From CBDAPI01 sp965249245 (GTDB lineage Bacteria; Acidobacteriota; UBA6911; RPQK01; CBDAPI01), in NCBI GenBank assembly GCA_965249245.1, contig CBDFLV010000006.1, positions 1 through 64,000 of the forward strand: a DNA stretch of 64,000 bases, written 5' to 3'. Made by a program: the position numbers and the translations under genes. How positions within the stretch are numbered: the first letter of the stretch is position 1; each line of letters starts with the position of its first letter. Below are positions 8,397-17,669 of this stretch, piece by piece. The notes under the pieces are model-generated. The model ran no database searches. It was given only the letters and a program-made list of their open reading frames with translations, and was not told the origin of the DNA.

Positions 8397-9007
8397 TGTG
8401 TTCCTCCAGACCACGCCCCCGGCCGGGCGTTCGATCCTTTGCGCCGATTCTAGCGACTGGCCCCGCCAGGATCAAACGGAAAGCGCCTCTGACAGCGGCC
8501 TGCGCGCAGGCACCGCAGTCACTGGCGTTCCTGCCCCTGTAGTTTCCTTGTTCGGACCACGGAGGGTCCTCCTACACTCGGAACGTCACGGTCGGCGAAG
8601 CGTAGGAGCCGCTTCCATGCGGCGATCTGATCGAACTTTTAACCTTCAACTTTTAACTTGCAACCCCACAGCGATCTGATCGGACCACGGAGGGTCCTCC
8701 TACACTGGCTCGTTTGGAACCTGAAAGTGGGAGGCGCGGCGCGGCGACCTGCAGTCGTGAACGTGACTACCCGGCGGTCGCGGCCTGAGGCCCCTCCCAC
8801 TCTGGGAGTTTGGACCATTCCGGGTAGAGCCGGTGAGTTACCCCACCAGCTCCCCCACAGACCCGGACGAATGGAACGTTGGAACCTACAGAAAGAGGAA
8901 ACGATGGCGATGCCCGTTCCCAGCAGCAGGCTCTCCGCCAGACAAGCACCTTGGTCCGGGCGCAATTCGCACCCCTCCCACTGTTCCGGCCGCCACAAGA
9001 CCGACCC
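8397..9007. repeat. Intergenic region with dispersed repeat copies 4a and 4b
   Basis: Two hairpin words CGGACCACGGAGGGTCC lie near 8554 and 8681, separated by CGGTCGGCGAAGCGTAGGAGCCGC and by AACCTTCAAC/AACTTGCAAC spacers, matching the array at 4453-4560. The stretch from about 8715 to 9007 shows no gene I can support. Confidence 0.65.
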
Positions 9008-11425
9008 CTAGGGCAGCCTCTTCCGCGCCACTTCCAGGTTCATCTTGAACTCCGGCCGCTCCGGGTCCAGAGCCACCGCCCCCTGGTACTCCTGCACCGC
9101 CAACTGTGTCTGTCCCCGGCTGAAGTAGAGGTTGCCGAGCAGATTCTGGAGATCTGCGTTGGAGGGGTCTGCTTCTTTCGCCCGCAACCCATAATCGAGC
9201 GCCCGCCCGTAGTCCCGGCGCTGGTACCAGTACTGTGCCATCAGGTGATTCCCGATGGGCGAGCGCGGATCAATGGCATCCATCCGCGCAAGGTGTTCGT
9301 AGGCCTGCTCGAGCAGTCCCCGTGAAAGCAAGATGTCGGCCAGCACGCTGCGGGCCCGCCAGTTCTCAGGGTCCTTTTCCACGGCCAGTTCAAAGAGCCC
9401 TACGGCATCTCTGACCTTGCCCGCGGCCAGGGCCCACTCTCCTCGCCCTACCAGTTCGGCGGCCGCGGAATTCCCCGGGTCGGCCTGGGAAGGAGTCGCC
9501 GTCGCCGGCTGTGCCCGGGGTGCCCCTTTTTCGGCCCCGTCCGCCCGCGCCTGATAAGCATTTCCCAGAAGACGGGGGATATCTGGGGAATCGGCGGCCG
9601 CCGGTCGGGCTCGCTCCAGATACTTGATCGCCTGCTCGTAGTCCCCCATCTGCAAACAGAGCGCACCGAGTTTGCGCAGGTGGTGCGGGTTGGTGGGATC
9701 CTGGTCTACAGCCTTGAGAAAAGCTGCTTTCGCCGCCGGCTTGTCTCCCAGCTGGTAACGGGCCGTTCCCAGCACGGAGTGGGCCGGGGCATTGTTGTCT
9801 GGCTGGCTTTGAATGCTGGCCTCCGCGGACTCCCGGGCACCTTCAAAGTCCCCCTTGCCGAGACGGATCTGGCTCCTCATGAGATCGACATTCGCGTTCT
9901 GAGGATCCTGCCCGGCCAGGAAGTCCAGTACAGCGAGAGCCCGGTCGTGCTCTTCTGTCTGGTAATAGGTGTCGGCCAGTAGCCAGCCCAGCCGGGGGTC
10001 CAGTTGCTTCCACGGAGCCTTTCCCAGCGAGTCCAGACTTGCCAGAGCCAGCTTGGGCTCACCCGTACGGGCCAGTGCATTCGCGTAGGAAACAGCGTGG
10101 CTGGGGTTGTCGGGATCCAATCGGACCGCCTCTTTGAACTCGGCGACGGCGCCTGGCCAATCCTGCGCCTGAGAAAGGGCCATCCCCTTGAAGAAGTAAG
10201 GCTCGGGATCGGACGGATTGGCCTTCTTCTGGCGCTCGAAAAGCTCCACGGCCTGGGAGAATTGCCGCTGCAGGATCAGGTGCTGCCCATCCTGATTGGC
10301 CCGCAGCCGCTCGGCCTCAGCACGATGACGTTCGGCATCCTCCTCCCGACCCAACCGATAGTACAGCCCAATGAGAGCCACCTGACCATCCAGGAAATCG
10401 GGGTGTTCTTCGACGACCCCTTTTACGACTTGAAGGGCCTCTTCGATCCGATTCGTGTAATTGTAGACCAGGCCGATCTGAAACCGCACGGCCACGTCCC
10501 CCGGTCGCGCGCGGAGGGCACGTTCGAAGCAAGCCAGGGCTTCCTCGTATTTCTGCTCGTTTTCATAAAGAAAAATACCGTGAAACCGGTTGGAATCATA
10601 GTCGTCAGGATTGATTTCGAGTTCTCGCAGGAAGGCATCGTTCGCCTCGTCGTGCCGCGTCATGGTTCTCAGCAGGTGCCCGTAGGTGGCATTCAAGGAG
10701 GGGGTCCCGGGGTCGAGCGCGATGGCTCTTTCCAGGTGCTTGAGAGCACCAAAGTAGTCGCCGTTCTCGATCAGGGCCTGGCCGAGCGTTAGCCGTACCT
10801 CTGCCGAGTCTGATTGCAGCAGCCCCGCCTCTACCAGAGATACCCCCTTTGAGACCTGGCCATTTTCGACCAGCGCAGCCCCCAGCACATAGGACAGCTC
10901 AGGAGACTCGACCAGTTCAGACTCCAGAGGTGAAAGCAGCTCGATCGTCTTCTTCCATTCGCCCAGCCTGAGATAGCTGGATGCCAGCAGCTGAAGGGCT
11001 TCTCTGTTTTCCGGTCGTTCTTTGACAACTCCGGCCACGAGGTCCCGGGCTTTTTCGAATTCCGCAGCCTGAAAGTATGTCCAGCCCAGAGTGAGCCGGG
11101 CGGCGGTCGGATCTATGAGGTCCCCGCTTTGGAGAGCCTGTTGATAGTGGGCGATCGCTTTTTGCAGCTTGCCCGTCTGCCCGTAGGCGTTCCCGAGGGT
11201 GAAACGAACCTCCGCCGCCCCGGGATACCGGGACAGAAAAGCTTCGTAGTCCCGAATGGCACCTTCCAGGTCACCTGCCTGCTGCTGCTCCACGGCGCGT
11301 CTGAGAATCTGCTCCGGAGTGTCTGGTCCCTGCTGCGCCAGGGCCCATCCTCCAACGCCGACCTGCACCAGAAGAAGCCAGCGACCAAGAACCCGAAATG
11401 CCCTCAGGTGAAGCATGCAAGACAT
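9008..11425 (-). CDS. Large secreted TPR-repeat protein
   Basis: About 805 residues: a signal-like hydrophobic start (LGRWLLLVQVGVGGWALA) followed by roughly twenty tetratricopeptide units, for example RYPGAAEVRFTLGNAYGQTG, DPTNPHHLRKLGALC and DPSNADLQNLLGNLYFSRG, spread over the whole length with one linker rich in Ala/Pro near residues 600-630. Such proteins act as protein-protein scaffolds in the periplasm or at the outer membrane. Several Met codons are possible starts (11443, 11425, 11416), none with a strong ribosome site. No partner gene is adjacent, so no specific function can be assigned. Confidence 0.85.
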   Translation of the reverse strand: MSCMLHLRAFRVLGRWLLLVQVGVGGWALAQQGPDTPEQILRRAVEQQQAGDLEGAIRDYEAFLSRYPGAAEVRFTLGNAYGQTGKLQKAIAHYQQALQSGDLIDPTAARLTLGWTYFQAAEFEKARDLVAGVVKERPENREALQLLASSYLRLGEWKKTIELLSPLESELVESPELSYVLGAALVENGQVSKGVSLVEAGLLQSDSAEVRLTLGQALIENGDYFGALKHLERAIALDPGTPSLNATYGHLLRTMTRHDEANDAFLRELEINPDDYDSNRFHGIFLYENEQKYEEALACFERALRARPGDVAVRFQIGLVYNYTNRIEEALQVVKGVVEEHPDFLDGQVALIGLYYRLGREEDAERHRAEAERLRANQDGQHLILQRQFSQAVELFERQKKANPSDPEPYFFKGMALSQAQDWPGAVAEFKEAVRLDPDNPSHAVSYANALARTGEPKLALASLDSLGKAPWKQLDPRLGWLLADTYYQTEEHDRALAVLDFLAGQDPQNANVDLMRSQIRLGKGDFEGARESAEASIQSQPDNNAPAHSVLGTARYQLGDKPAAKAAFLKAVDQDPTNPHHLRKLGALCLQMGDYEQAIKYLERARPAAADSPDIPRLLGNAYQARADGAEKGAPRAQPATATPSQADPGNSAAAELVGRGEWALAAGKVRDAVGLFELAVEKDPENWRARSVLADILLSRGLLEQAYEHLARMDAIDPRSPIGNHLMAQYWYQRRDYGRALDYGLRAKEADPSNADLQNLLGNLYFSRGQTQLAVQEYQGAVALDPERPEFKMNLEVARKRLP

Positions 11426-11610
11426 CCTAGTGCATCTCGCCATAAGTCTTGATCCAGGGTCAGCGCGTCAATCCCGTCGCTGGCTAGGCGTCGGGAGCGA
11501 GTCATATCATGCCATATGGCGAGCGAGCGCAACAACGCCAGCGGCGAGGAGCGGCGGAACATGTCAATAACTTTGAGACACTTTGGTGAATAAATTACTG
11601 TAGCGTCATC

Positions 11611-12609
11611 TCAAGAGTTCTCCTTTTCGGGAGGGTTGATCCAGACGGCCTCGGGAAGAGGTGGCGGAACGGGTTTGCCGTTGGGAAATCTCTCCGGGAA
11701 GAGTGCATGGGCGGCCTCCAACACGTGGGCACGATTGCGACGTGTGGCGAGGGCGGAGCGATAGTGCACGTCCTCGGGAGTGTGCAGGCCAATACCCGAA
11801 TGGCGATGGTCGCGGTTATACCAATCGAAGAAATCCCGACAGAAGTCTCTGGCTTGCTGAATGGTGCCGAAACGAGCCGGGAATTCTGGACGGTACTTGA
11901 GGGTCTTGAATTGGGATTCCGAGTAGGGATTGTCGTCACAGACATGAGGCCGAGAGTGAGACTTGGTGACTCCCAGATCGGCCAGTAGCAAGGCCAGTGC
12001 CTTGGAACTCATCGACGAGCCACGATCGGCATGCAGAGTGAGATCACCCGCTACGATCTCCTGCTTGGAGCAGCTCTGGGCGATCAAGACCTTGGCCAGG
12101 CGTGAGCTTTCCTGGGTGGCCACCATCCAGCCCACCACATAGCGGCTGAAGATGTCCAGGATCACGTAGAGGTAGTAATAGCTCCATTTGACGGGCCCCT
12201 TCAGCTTGGTGATGTCCCATGACCAGCATTGGTTTGGGCCGGTGGCCAGAAGTTCCGGCTTTGAGTAGTGGGGATGGCGGCGCTGGCGACGGCGTTCTCT
12301 AACTTCCAAACGTTCGGCCAGAATGCGGTACATGGTTCGGATCGAGCACAAGTACCGCCCTTCATCCAGCAGCTCCGCCCATACGGCGGCAGGAGCTTTG
12401 TCGATAAACTGCCGGCTGTGCAGAACCTCCACAACGGCCTCCCTTTCGGGTGGGCTCAAGGCTCGAGGAGATGTCGGCCGAGGTCGAGCTTCAACCGCCG
12501 GCTGTTCCCGCCGTCGTTTTTCCCGATAGAGGCTTGACGGTGGCAAACCCAGCGCCTGCGAGCCCACACGAATGCCGTGAGTTTCCGAGAAACGCAACGC
12601 TTTGTCCAT
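11611..12609 (-). CDS. IS3-family transposase OrfB (DDE integrase)
   Basis: The 332-residue product carries the IS3 catalytic core: first Asp in WSWDITKLKG, second in LHADRGSSMSS and Glu in DNPYSESQFKTLKY, then the WYN-DHRHSGIGLHTPEDVH tail typical of OrfB. The start codon overlaps the orfA stop (TGATG), so the frame could be reached by reinitiation instead of the programmed -1 frameshift usual for IS3. About 85-90 percent of residues appear shared with the copy at 62024-63022 by eye. Intact. Confidence 0.9.
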   Translation of the reverse strand: MDKALRFSETHGIRVGSQALGLPPSSLYREKRRREQPAVEARPRPTSPRALSPPEREAVVEVLHSRQFIDKAPAAVWAELLDEGRYLCSIRTMYRILAERLEVRERRRQRRHPHYSKPELLATGPNQCWSWDITKLKGPVKWSYYYLYVILDIFSRYVVGWMVATQESSRLAKVLIAQSCSKQEIVAGDLTLHADRGSSMSSKALALLLADLGVTKSHSRPHVCDDNPYSESQFKTLKYRPEFPARFGTIQQARDFCRDFFDWYNRDHRHSGIGLHTPEDVHYRSALATRRNRAHVLEAAHALFPERFPNGKPVPPPLPEAVWINPPEKENS

Positions 12610-13106
12610 CAGCTCTCGTCTTCGTTCTCGCTGCTGCTCTCCAGAGAGATTCCCAATAGATGCGAGACTTTTTTTTGGATATCCAGCATGATCTCCGCCT
12701 TCTCGAGCTTGCGTTTCAGCTTCCGATTCTCAGCCTGCACTTGCCTCAGTTGATGATCCAGAGGATTGACCGGCTTCGATTTGCGCCCTCGCTTGCGAGG
12801 GGTCAGTGCCTGCAAAGTTCCTTCCTCGCGTTGTCGTCGCCAGTCCTGAAGATTCGACCAGTAAAGCCCTTCCCGGCGCAGCAAGGCTGCCACTTCGCCG
12901 AACTCACAGCCATCGGCCTGCTCCAGGATCCTGAGCTTATAGCGGGCTGAAAACCGGCGCCGGGTTGCCTTGGCTGCAATTTCCGGATTGGGTCTAGGAA
13001 GAGCCTTGTCGGACTCGGTCCTTTCCGCAGCGGTTTTGGAGACCTCTCCACTTCGCTCCGAGGTTTCCAAAATCCTCAATTTGTTGTCGCTTCTGTTTTC
13101 TATCAT
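12609..13106 (-). CDS. IS3-family OrfA (helix-turn-helix protein)
   Basis: 165 residues. The middle part (RRRFSARYKLRILEQADGC...LLRREGLYWSNLQDWRRQR) is the transposase_8-type helix-turn-helix that binds the inverted repeats; a basic linker RKRGRKSK and a leucine-zipper-like helix (LRQVQAENRKLKRKLEKAEIM) follow. It has an N-terminal extension of about 45 residues not typical of short OrfA proteins. It overlaps orfB by one base. Confidence 0.85.
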   Translation of the reverse strand: MIENRSDNKLRILETSERSGEVSKTAAERTESDKALPRPNPEIAAKATRRRFSARYKLRILEQADGCEFGEVAALLRREGLYWSNLQDWRRQREEGTLQALTPRKRGRKSKPVNPLDHQLRQVQAENRKLKRKLEKAEIMLDIQKKVSHLLGISLESSSENEDES

Positions 13107-13435
13107 TCGTAATCCAGCTTCTCGCCCCCTAGTCTAATTTAGTGGGGAAGAAGTGTCTCACCATTATTGGCACAGAGGGCGGCGTCTGAACCTGGGTCAA
13201 GACTTATGGCGGGCTGCACTACCACGGGCCGCGGAGGCCCGGTGATCAACCGTGCCGAACTGAGCCTGTTGCCAGTGTGTTCCGTTCGCCACGCCAGGTT
13301 AGCGTGCCCTGCTGCCTGGATGGCTTGACGACCTGGCTGCGGCCCAGGTTCCGGCCTGTCTACGCAGCAGAGCGAATTGAGTGGGCTAGGGCAGCTGACG
13401 CCAGATCTGGACCTGTTCCACTTAACACTCACACG

Positions 13436-13690
13436 ATTTACAAAGTGAGGATCAGCTCTCCAATGGCCGGCGTCAGGGAAGGCGCATCCGGCAGCCCGGA
13501 AACCTGGTACACCATGAAGGAGTCCTTTGCCAACTTCCGCGACATCCGGGGTATCACCCTCCCCACCCATTGGACCCTCGAGTACAGCAAAGAGATTGGA
13601 CGAACGGGCAGCGTGCTCCGCTTCACCACGCAGTACCAGGACATGTACCCGAACGCGGAAATCGAGGCGGCCGAGTTCAAGATTCGCTAA
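13436..13690 (+). pseudogene. 3' fragment of an outer-membrane lipoprotein-like gene
   Basis: The plus-strand frame ends with ETWYTMKESFANFRDIRGIT, LPTHWTLEYS and a final EIEAAEFKIR. This phrasing (FRGVTLPTHYTL...FEIK-end) resembles the C-terminus of LolA-like or outer-membrane lipoprotein carrier-like proteins common in Acidobacteria. The upstream frame loses similarity and no start is credible, so only the last 80 or so codons survive. The assignment is by recall of the family pattern. Confidence 0.45.
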
Positions 13691-13908
13691 CAGCCCGTGG
13701 TGAAAGTCCCACGCTGTGCAGTAACCAAAGCCGGTTGATCGGTTGATCCTTTCACACCCGTGATGTATCTTTTTCATTACGAAAGTTTAAAGAACCTTGG
13801 ATTCTGGTTCGTCCTTTTGGGGACCCAAAAAAATCCATAAAGTTGGATTTCCCTGCGTAGATGAGCCCATTTACTGGATCCAGGCGTTTGTGCTTGTCCG
13901 CTACTGAT
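13691..13908. other. Intergenic, nothing recognised
   Basis: AT-richer than its neighbours, with GGTTGATCGGTTGATCC near 13724. The last 8 bases (CTACTGAT) partly repeat on the far side of IS66 copy A. Confidence 0.4.
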
Positions 13909-13969
13909 GTAAATATTCGGTAAACCCATCATCGGCTTTATGCCTAATGGGGTGAGGCGGGTTGGGAAC

Positions 13970-14830
13970 TCAAGTGGAGCGAAGCGATCTTCGGAAGTGT
14001 TTGCTCAGGGGGTAGAGCCAGATGCTTTTGGTGGGCAGATCGGCCTTGCGGTCACGGTCCAGCTTGCCCCGGCCCTGGGTCTGTCCGACATGGATCCAGT
14101 TGGCGGCCTTGTAGCAGGCGCCTGTGAAGCGCCCCGTGTCGACGAAGGTTTCCAGCAGAACGGGTCGGTAGGCGTAGCGGTCGTGCCAGTCCTCGGGGAG
14201 TTGACGCGCGGCCATGGCCAGCAGTTTAGAGGCCAGGTTCTTGGACTCGACCCAGGGAAGGATCAAGAAACGGGCGTTGTTGACGATCAGTTGAAGGTTT
14301 CTCTCCCTTTCCGAAGGACGCCAGCCGATGAAGCGGTCGCGAGGGGCGGTTTTCCAAGCGGCGGCGCCAAAGCCGAGCAGGGCCAGGATGCGGCTTTCGG
14401 AACAAGCGAAGTAGCGCAGCTGAGCACCCGGCAGGGGCTTGTATCCCAGATAGTGGTAGCGGTCGATGTATTCATTCCACAAAGTGGAGTCGGGGCGGCT
14501 CAGGACCGGCTCCAGATGCAGGCCGGACAGCTCGTGCACGGGTCGGGACAGCAGCGGTTGTGGTGCGCTGCAGAAAGTGTGCTTGATTGGGCCCGAGCCT
14601 CCCTTCGGGTTGCGAGGGGGCGGCAGCTGCAGCAACCCCTGCCGATGCATGCGCAGCATGGCCACCCGGCAGCTCATCTCCTTGAGGCCACCGTCAGGCT
14701 TGAACCAGCCCAAGAGCTGGCAGGCCAAGCGGGAGAGCTGGGCCCGCGAGCGGGTCGGATCTTCGCCAATCAGCTCACACAGTCGCCGCATCTCCCGGCC
14801 GCTAAAGTCTCGCCCGCAGAAGCGTTTCAT
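13970..14830 (-). CDS. DUF4338 (DruA-like) protein carried by IS66
   Basis: 286 residues. The core WNEYIDRYHYLGYKPLPGAQ, RYFACSESRILALLGFGAAAWK, RDRFIGW and NNARFLILPWV is the DUF4338 signature, the family that includes DruA of Druantia defence systems and that is often carried next to transposases. The gene starts inside the transposase stop (ATGA overlap of 4 bases), so the two are translationally coupled. The C-terminal phrase DRDRKADLPTKSIWLYPL is also typical. The biochemical activity of DUF4338 in insertion sequences is not established; an accessory role in transposition is an inference from the repeated association. Confidence 0.85.
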   Translation of the reverse strand: MKRFCGRDFSGREMRRLCELIGEDPTRSRAQLSRLACQLLGWFKPDGGLKEMSCRVAMLRMHRQGLLQLPPPRNPKGGSGPIKHTFCSAPQPLLSRPVHELSGLHLEPVLSRPDSTLWNEYIDRYHYLGYKPLPGAQLRYFACSESRILALLGFGAAAWKTAPRDRFIGWRPSERERNLQLIVNNARFLILPWVESKNLASKLLAMAARQLPEDWHDRYAYRPVLLETFVDTGRFTGACYKAANWIHVGQTQGRGKLDRDRKADLPTKSIWLYPLSKHFRRSLRST

Positions 14831-16449
14831 CCAGCCTCCGCTGCCGGCGTCCTGGCCCAGGTCAATGCGCGGGCACGATGGGGGCTTATTTTCCAGGGAA
14901 GAAAAGGATCCAGGTCGGGTGGCGGCTGTCCGCCTTGCCTAGCGCAGGCCTGCAGATAGTCCCTGAGCCACAGGCGGGGGTTGAGGCCGTTGAGTCGCAG
15001 GGTGGCAAAGATGCTGAATAAGCTGGCCGCCAACTGGGCGCTCCAGCGGCTGCCTGAGCCGTAGTAATTCTTGCGTCCCACCACCGGGTTGCGCAAGGCG
15101 CGTTCGGCGGCGTTGTTGTCCATAGCCACTTCCGGTTGATCCACAAACACGGTCAGCCCTGGCCAGTGTCGAGCCAGGCTTTTCAGGACCTTGCGACAGG
15201 GGGGAGCCAGGCTGGGAAGCTGGCGTTGAGCCTCGCATTGCTCTCGCATTTTCTCAACCGCCACCCGCAGCTTTCGATCGGCCCGGGCCCATTCCAAGGG
15301 CTGATCGCGAACTGCCAGCCGCAGCTGATTGGCAGCAAAGAGCCGGCCAATGTCGTCAATCCACATCAGGGACCAGTCCTGCCAGGGGGGGTGGGATAGG
15401 CCCAGTCGCCAAAAGTCGCGGCGCACGTGAGCCCAGCAAAAGGCATGGCAAATACGCCCCTCTGAGACCCGGACCAGCTTCTTATAGGCAGAATATCGAT
15501 CGGTGAGTAAAGTGCCCTGGGCGCTGCCGAAGTGAGATTGAGGCACTGCAGACGAGCGACTGGGTTGGAGCTGGTACACGACTGTGGAGGCCGACAAAAA
15601 CACCCACAAATGCCAGAGCCGTCCGCTTTTGCCTTCCACCGCCACAAACACCGGCCAGCCGGTCTCGTCGGCTTGCCAGTTCTCCTGGGTGAGCTGCTGC
15701 TGGGCGATCGCCTCGGCCACCGGCAAAAACAGACCCTGCAGTTTTTTCAGCCCTCCGGCCACCGTTCCTGCAGAGAGAGTCAAACCGTGGTCTCGCCACT
15801 GCTGCAACAGACGGTGGGTGGGGCGGCAATGGTCAAACTTCTCCAGCAGAATCTCCACCCAAACCGAAATCCCTAGTTTGCCTTTGGGAATCAAGCGTGC
15901 CGGGGCGGGCGCCGTGACAATGCCGGGCAGCACCCCGCAGCGGCAGGCCGCTTTGTACTTGCGCCGCCGGATCACCCGCCGGTGGGCCCGCACTTCGATT
16001 TCGGCCACCTCGGCGTCTTCCGTCCAGCCCAAGGCTTCCAGTGCCAGACCGCATTTCGGACAGCTTTTTTGGGCTTCCTCCAGATCCACTACCTCTTCCT
16101 GGGCTGCCAACCCGTCCAGAGTGGTCCGACCGTGCCCCTGCTTGCCTTTTTGCTGCCCTCGGGGTCGCCCGCTCGCCTTGGGGCTGGAACTGCCAGCGCG
16201 CCCACCCTTGGCCTGTTCACTCTTGCGCCCCCAGAGCTGACTCTCCAGCTCTCGAACTCGAGCCCGCAGACTCAAGTTCTCTGACTTCAACTGCTTTTCT
16301 CTCTCCACCGCCCCGGCATGCTGGGCCTTCCAGTACGCTGCCGCCCAGCGCAGCCGGATGTACTCTTCCTTGGCCACCAAAACCCGCTTCGTCGAGCCAT
16401 CAGCCGTCAGTCCACCCGATTCCGGCTTGGTGGTAGCACTCAGCTGCAT
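14827..16449 (-). CDS. IS66-family transposase, copy A
   Basis: About 540 residues with the full IS66 TnpC layout: an N-terminal coiled coil (EREKQLKSENLSLRARVRELE), a basic linker, a zinc-binding segment (CPKCGLALEALG...CRCG), the DDE core with ADETGWPV, LLTDRYSAYKK, HAFCWAHVRRDF and the C-terminal MDNNAAERALRNPVVGRKNYYGSGS. I prefer the ATG at 16449, preceded by AGGGAG, over a TTG 39 bases upstream. Intact, so this copy could be active. Confidence 0.92.
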   Translation of the reverse strand: MQLSATTKPESGGLTADGSTKRVLVAKEEYIRLRWAAAYWKAQHAGAVEREKQLKSENLSLRARVRELESQLWGRKSEQAKGGRAGSSSPKASGRPRGQQKGKQGHGRTTLDGLAAQEEVVDLEEAQKSCPKCGLALEALGWTEDAEVAEIEVRAHRRVIRRRKYKAACRCGVLPGIVTAPAPARLIPKGKLGISVWVEILLEKFDHCRPTHRLLQQWRDHGLTLSAGTVAGGLKKLQGLFLPVAEAIAQQQLTQENWQADETGWPVFVAVEGKSGRLWHLWVFLSASTVVYQLQPSRSSAVPQSHFGSAQGTLLTDRYSAYKKLVRVSEGRICHAFCWAHVRRDFWRLGLSHPPWQDWSLMWIDDIGRLFAANQLRLAVRDQPLEWARADRKLRVAVEKMREQCEAQRQLPSLAPPCRKVLKSLARHWPGLTVFVDQPEVAMDNNAAERALRNPVVGRKNYYGSGSRWSAQLAASLFSIFATLRLNGLNPRLWLRDYLQACARQGGQPPPDLDPFLPWKISPHRARALTWARTPAAEAG

Positions 16450-16651
16450 GCTCCCTGTATACACACTCGCAGCTTCTGTGTCCAGCAAAGTTTGACCGCG
16501 GGCTTATTTGGAAGGAGATTATTGCAAGACGGGGTTTACCGAATATTTACTACTGATTTAGCTAAGTTAAAGAAATAGCGATGGTTAGCAACATTATTCC
16601 AAAATGGGGTACGGTTGTGCCAGAAAGAATGTATCCTTTTATCCAGTTTCA

Positions 16652-17531
16652 ATGCCTTATGAAGAAACGTGCTCTATTTCCCTCAAGTCCAGTTTCGCCC
16701 TGGTGACGATTCTGCTACTGGCTTCCGCCACCGGCTGGGCCCAGGACTCCAGAATTTCGGGAACGGTCACCGACTCGACCGGGGGAGTCATCCCCGGCGT
16801 TGAAGTCACCGTGACCAACCTGGCAACCGGAGCCTCCAGGCAGGCAGTGACGGATGACTCGGGCCGCTATTCGGTACCGCAGCTCTATGCCGGGAATTAT
16901 CGGGTCAGCGCCAGCATGGCTGGCTTCGACGCTCAGCAGCTCGAGCTGCTGCTGGATCCCGCGCAAACCACCGAGCAGAATTTCCAGCTTTCTGTGGGAG
17001 CTCCCAGCAATGTGGTCGAGGTGGCCTCTTTCGCCACTCGAATCAATGTGAATCCCTACGATATGGCAACGGTCATCGAGGAAAAGCAGATCGAGCAACT
17101 GCCCCTGAACGGGCGCAGTTACCTGACTCTGGCGGCCCTCAGTCCGGGCATCATCAAGGGCCAACAGGGCGGCCGAGGGAACCAGATGGAGGCAGGTTTC
17201 AAATCAGGCGGACTGGCCATGGAGCATGTAGCCATTTCACGTCATATTGGCTTCGACTTCCGTCACAGGAGCCTGAGTTTCAAGCCCCAGGTGGTGATGG
17301 CGGGCCAGCGGGATGACATCTTCTCGACCGAGACCAGCACGGCAGGCTACACGGTCATCAACCTGGCTGCTTCCTATACGATTGCCCGCCAGCACTTCGT
17401 TCATCAGCTGGGAGTCAACGTCTTCAATGTGGGGGACCGCCTTTACCGAAACCATGCCTCCTTCATCTAAGGACCTGGCGCCGGAGATTGGGCGGGGGGT
17501 GCGGTTTACCTATACGGTGAAGTTTTTCTAG
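16652..17531 (+). pseudogene. TonB-dependent receptor with large internal deletion and C-terminal frameshift
   Basis: A signal peptide is followed by a carboxypeptidase-regulatory-like domain (ISGTVTDSTGGVIPGVEVTV...) and a plug fragment with IEQLPLNGRSYLTLAALSPG, the hallmark of Oar/CarbopepD-type receptors of Acidobacteria. The frame then jumps directly to the last barrel strands (TVINLAASYTIARQHF...LGVNVFNVGDRLYRNH). These receptors usually have about 1,000 residues; fewer than 300 remain. A one-base insertion near 17468 ends the frame at a TAA, whereas the next frame continues to the expected terminal VRFTYTVKFF at 17531. It cannot form a barrel. Confidence 0.85.
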
Positions 17532-17669
17532 TTCCACACGGTTACATAGACTAAGAAACGCGTTATGAACCAAGGACGCCTCCTGAAGAGCTGCCGCCCC
17601 GTCACACAGTCTGACCTCCTTTCCGTAGTCCAAATCAAATCCTCCAGAATCCTTGAAAAAGAAGCTAGG

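Larger units (their letters stand above)
11562..13172 (-). mobile_element. IS3-family insertion sequence, copy 1
   Basis: Two genes in the orfA-orfB order on the minus strand, with imperfect terminal inverted repeats: TGTCAATAACTTTGAGACAC at the left and, read inward from the right, TGCCAATAATGGTGAGACAC. The ends start TG and finish CA as usual for IS3. A diverged copy lies at 61975-63589. No clear target duplication is visible, so the last bases of the boundary are uncertain. Confidence 0.8.
11438..13211. repeat. 26-base inverted repeats enclosing the IS3 copy
   Basis: CGCCATAAGTCTTGATCCAG plus GGTCAG at 11438-11463 is matched in inverted orientation at 13186-13211 (24 of 26 bases). Without the IS3 element between them, the repeats would bound only about 160 bases, so they may be ends of a small non-autonomous element into which IS3 inserted. 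The left arm overlaps the upstream end of the TPR gene. Confidence 0.6.
13909..16550 (-). mobile_element. IS66-family (ISBst12-like) element, copy A
   Basis: A 2,642-base element with terminal repeats GTAAATATTCGGTAAACCC (right end, read inward) and GTAAATATTCGGTAAACCC (left). It encodes only the large transposase plus a DUF4338 gene, lacking tnpA and tnpB, as in the ISBst12 branch of IS66. TACTGAT flanks both sides (7 bases shared, one short of the 8-base duplication seen at the other two copies). Almost identical copies lie at 43936-46577 and 54829-57470, so spread is recent. Confidence 0.9.

Noticed and set aside
13940..14959. 339-codon plus-strand frame inside IS66 (also in copies B and C)
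   Set aside because: Antisense to the DUF4338 and transposase genes, no recognisable domain; a shadow frame.
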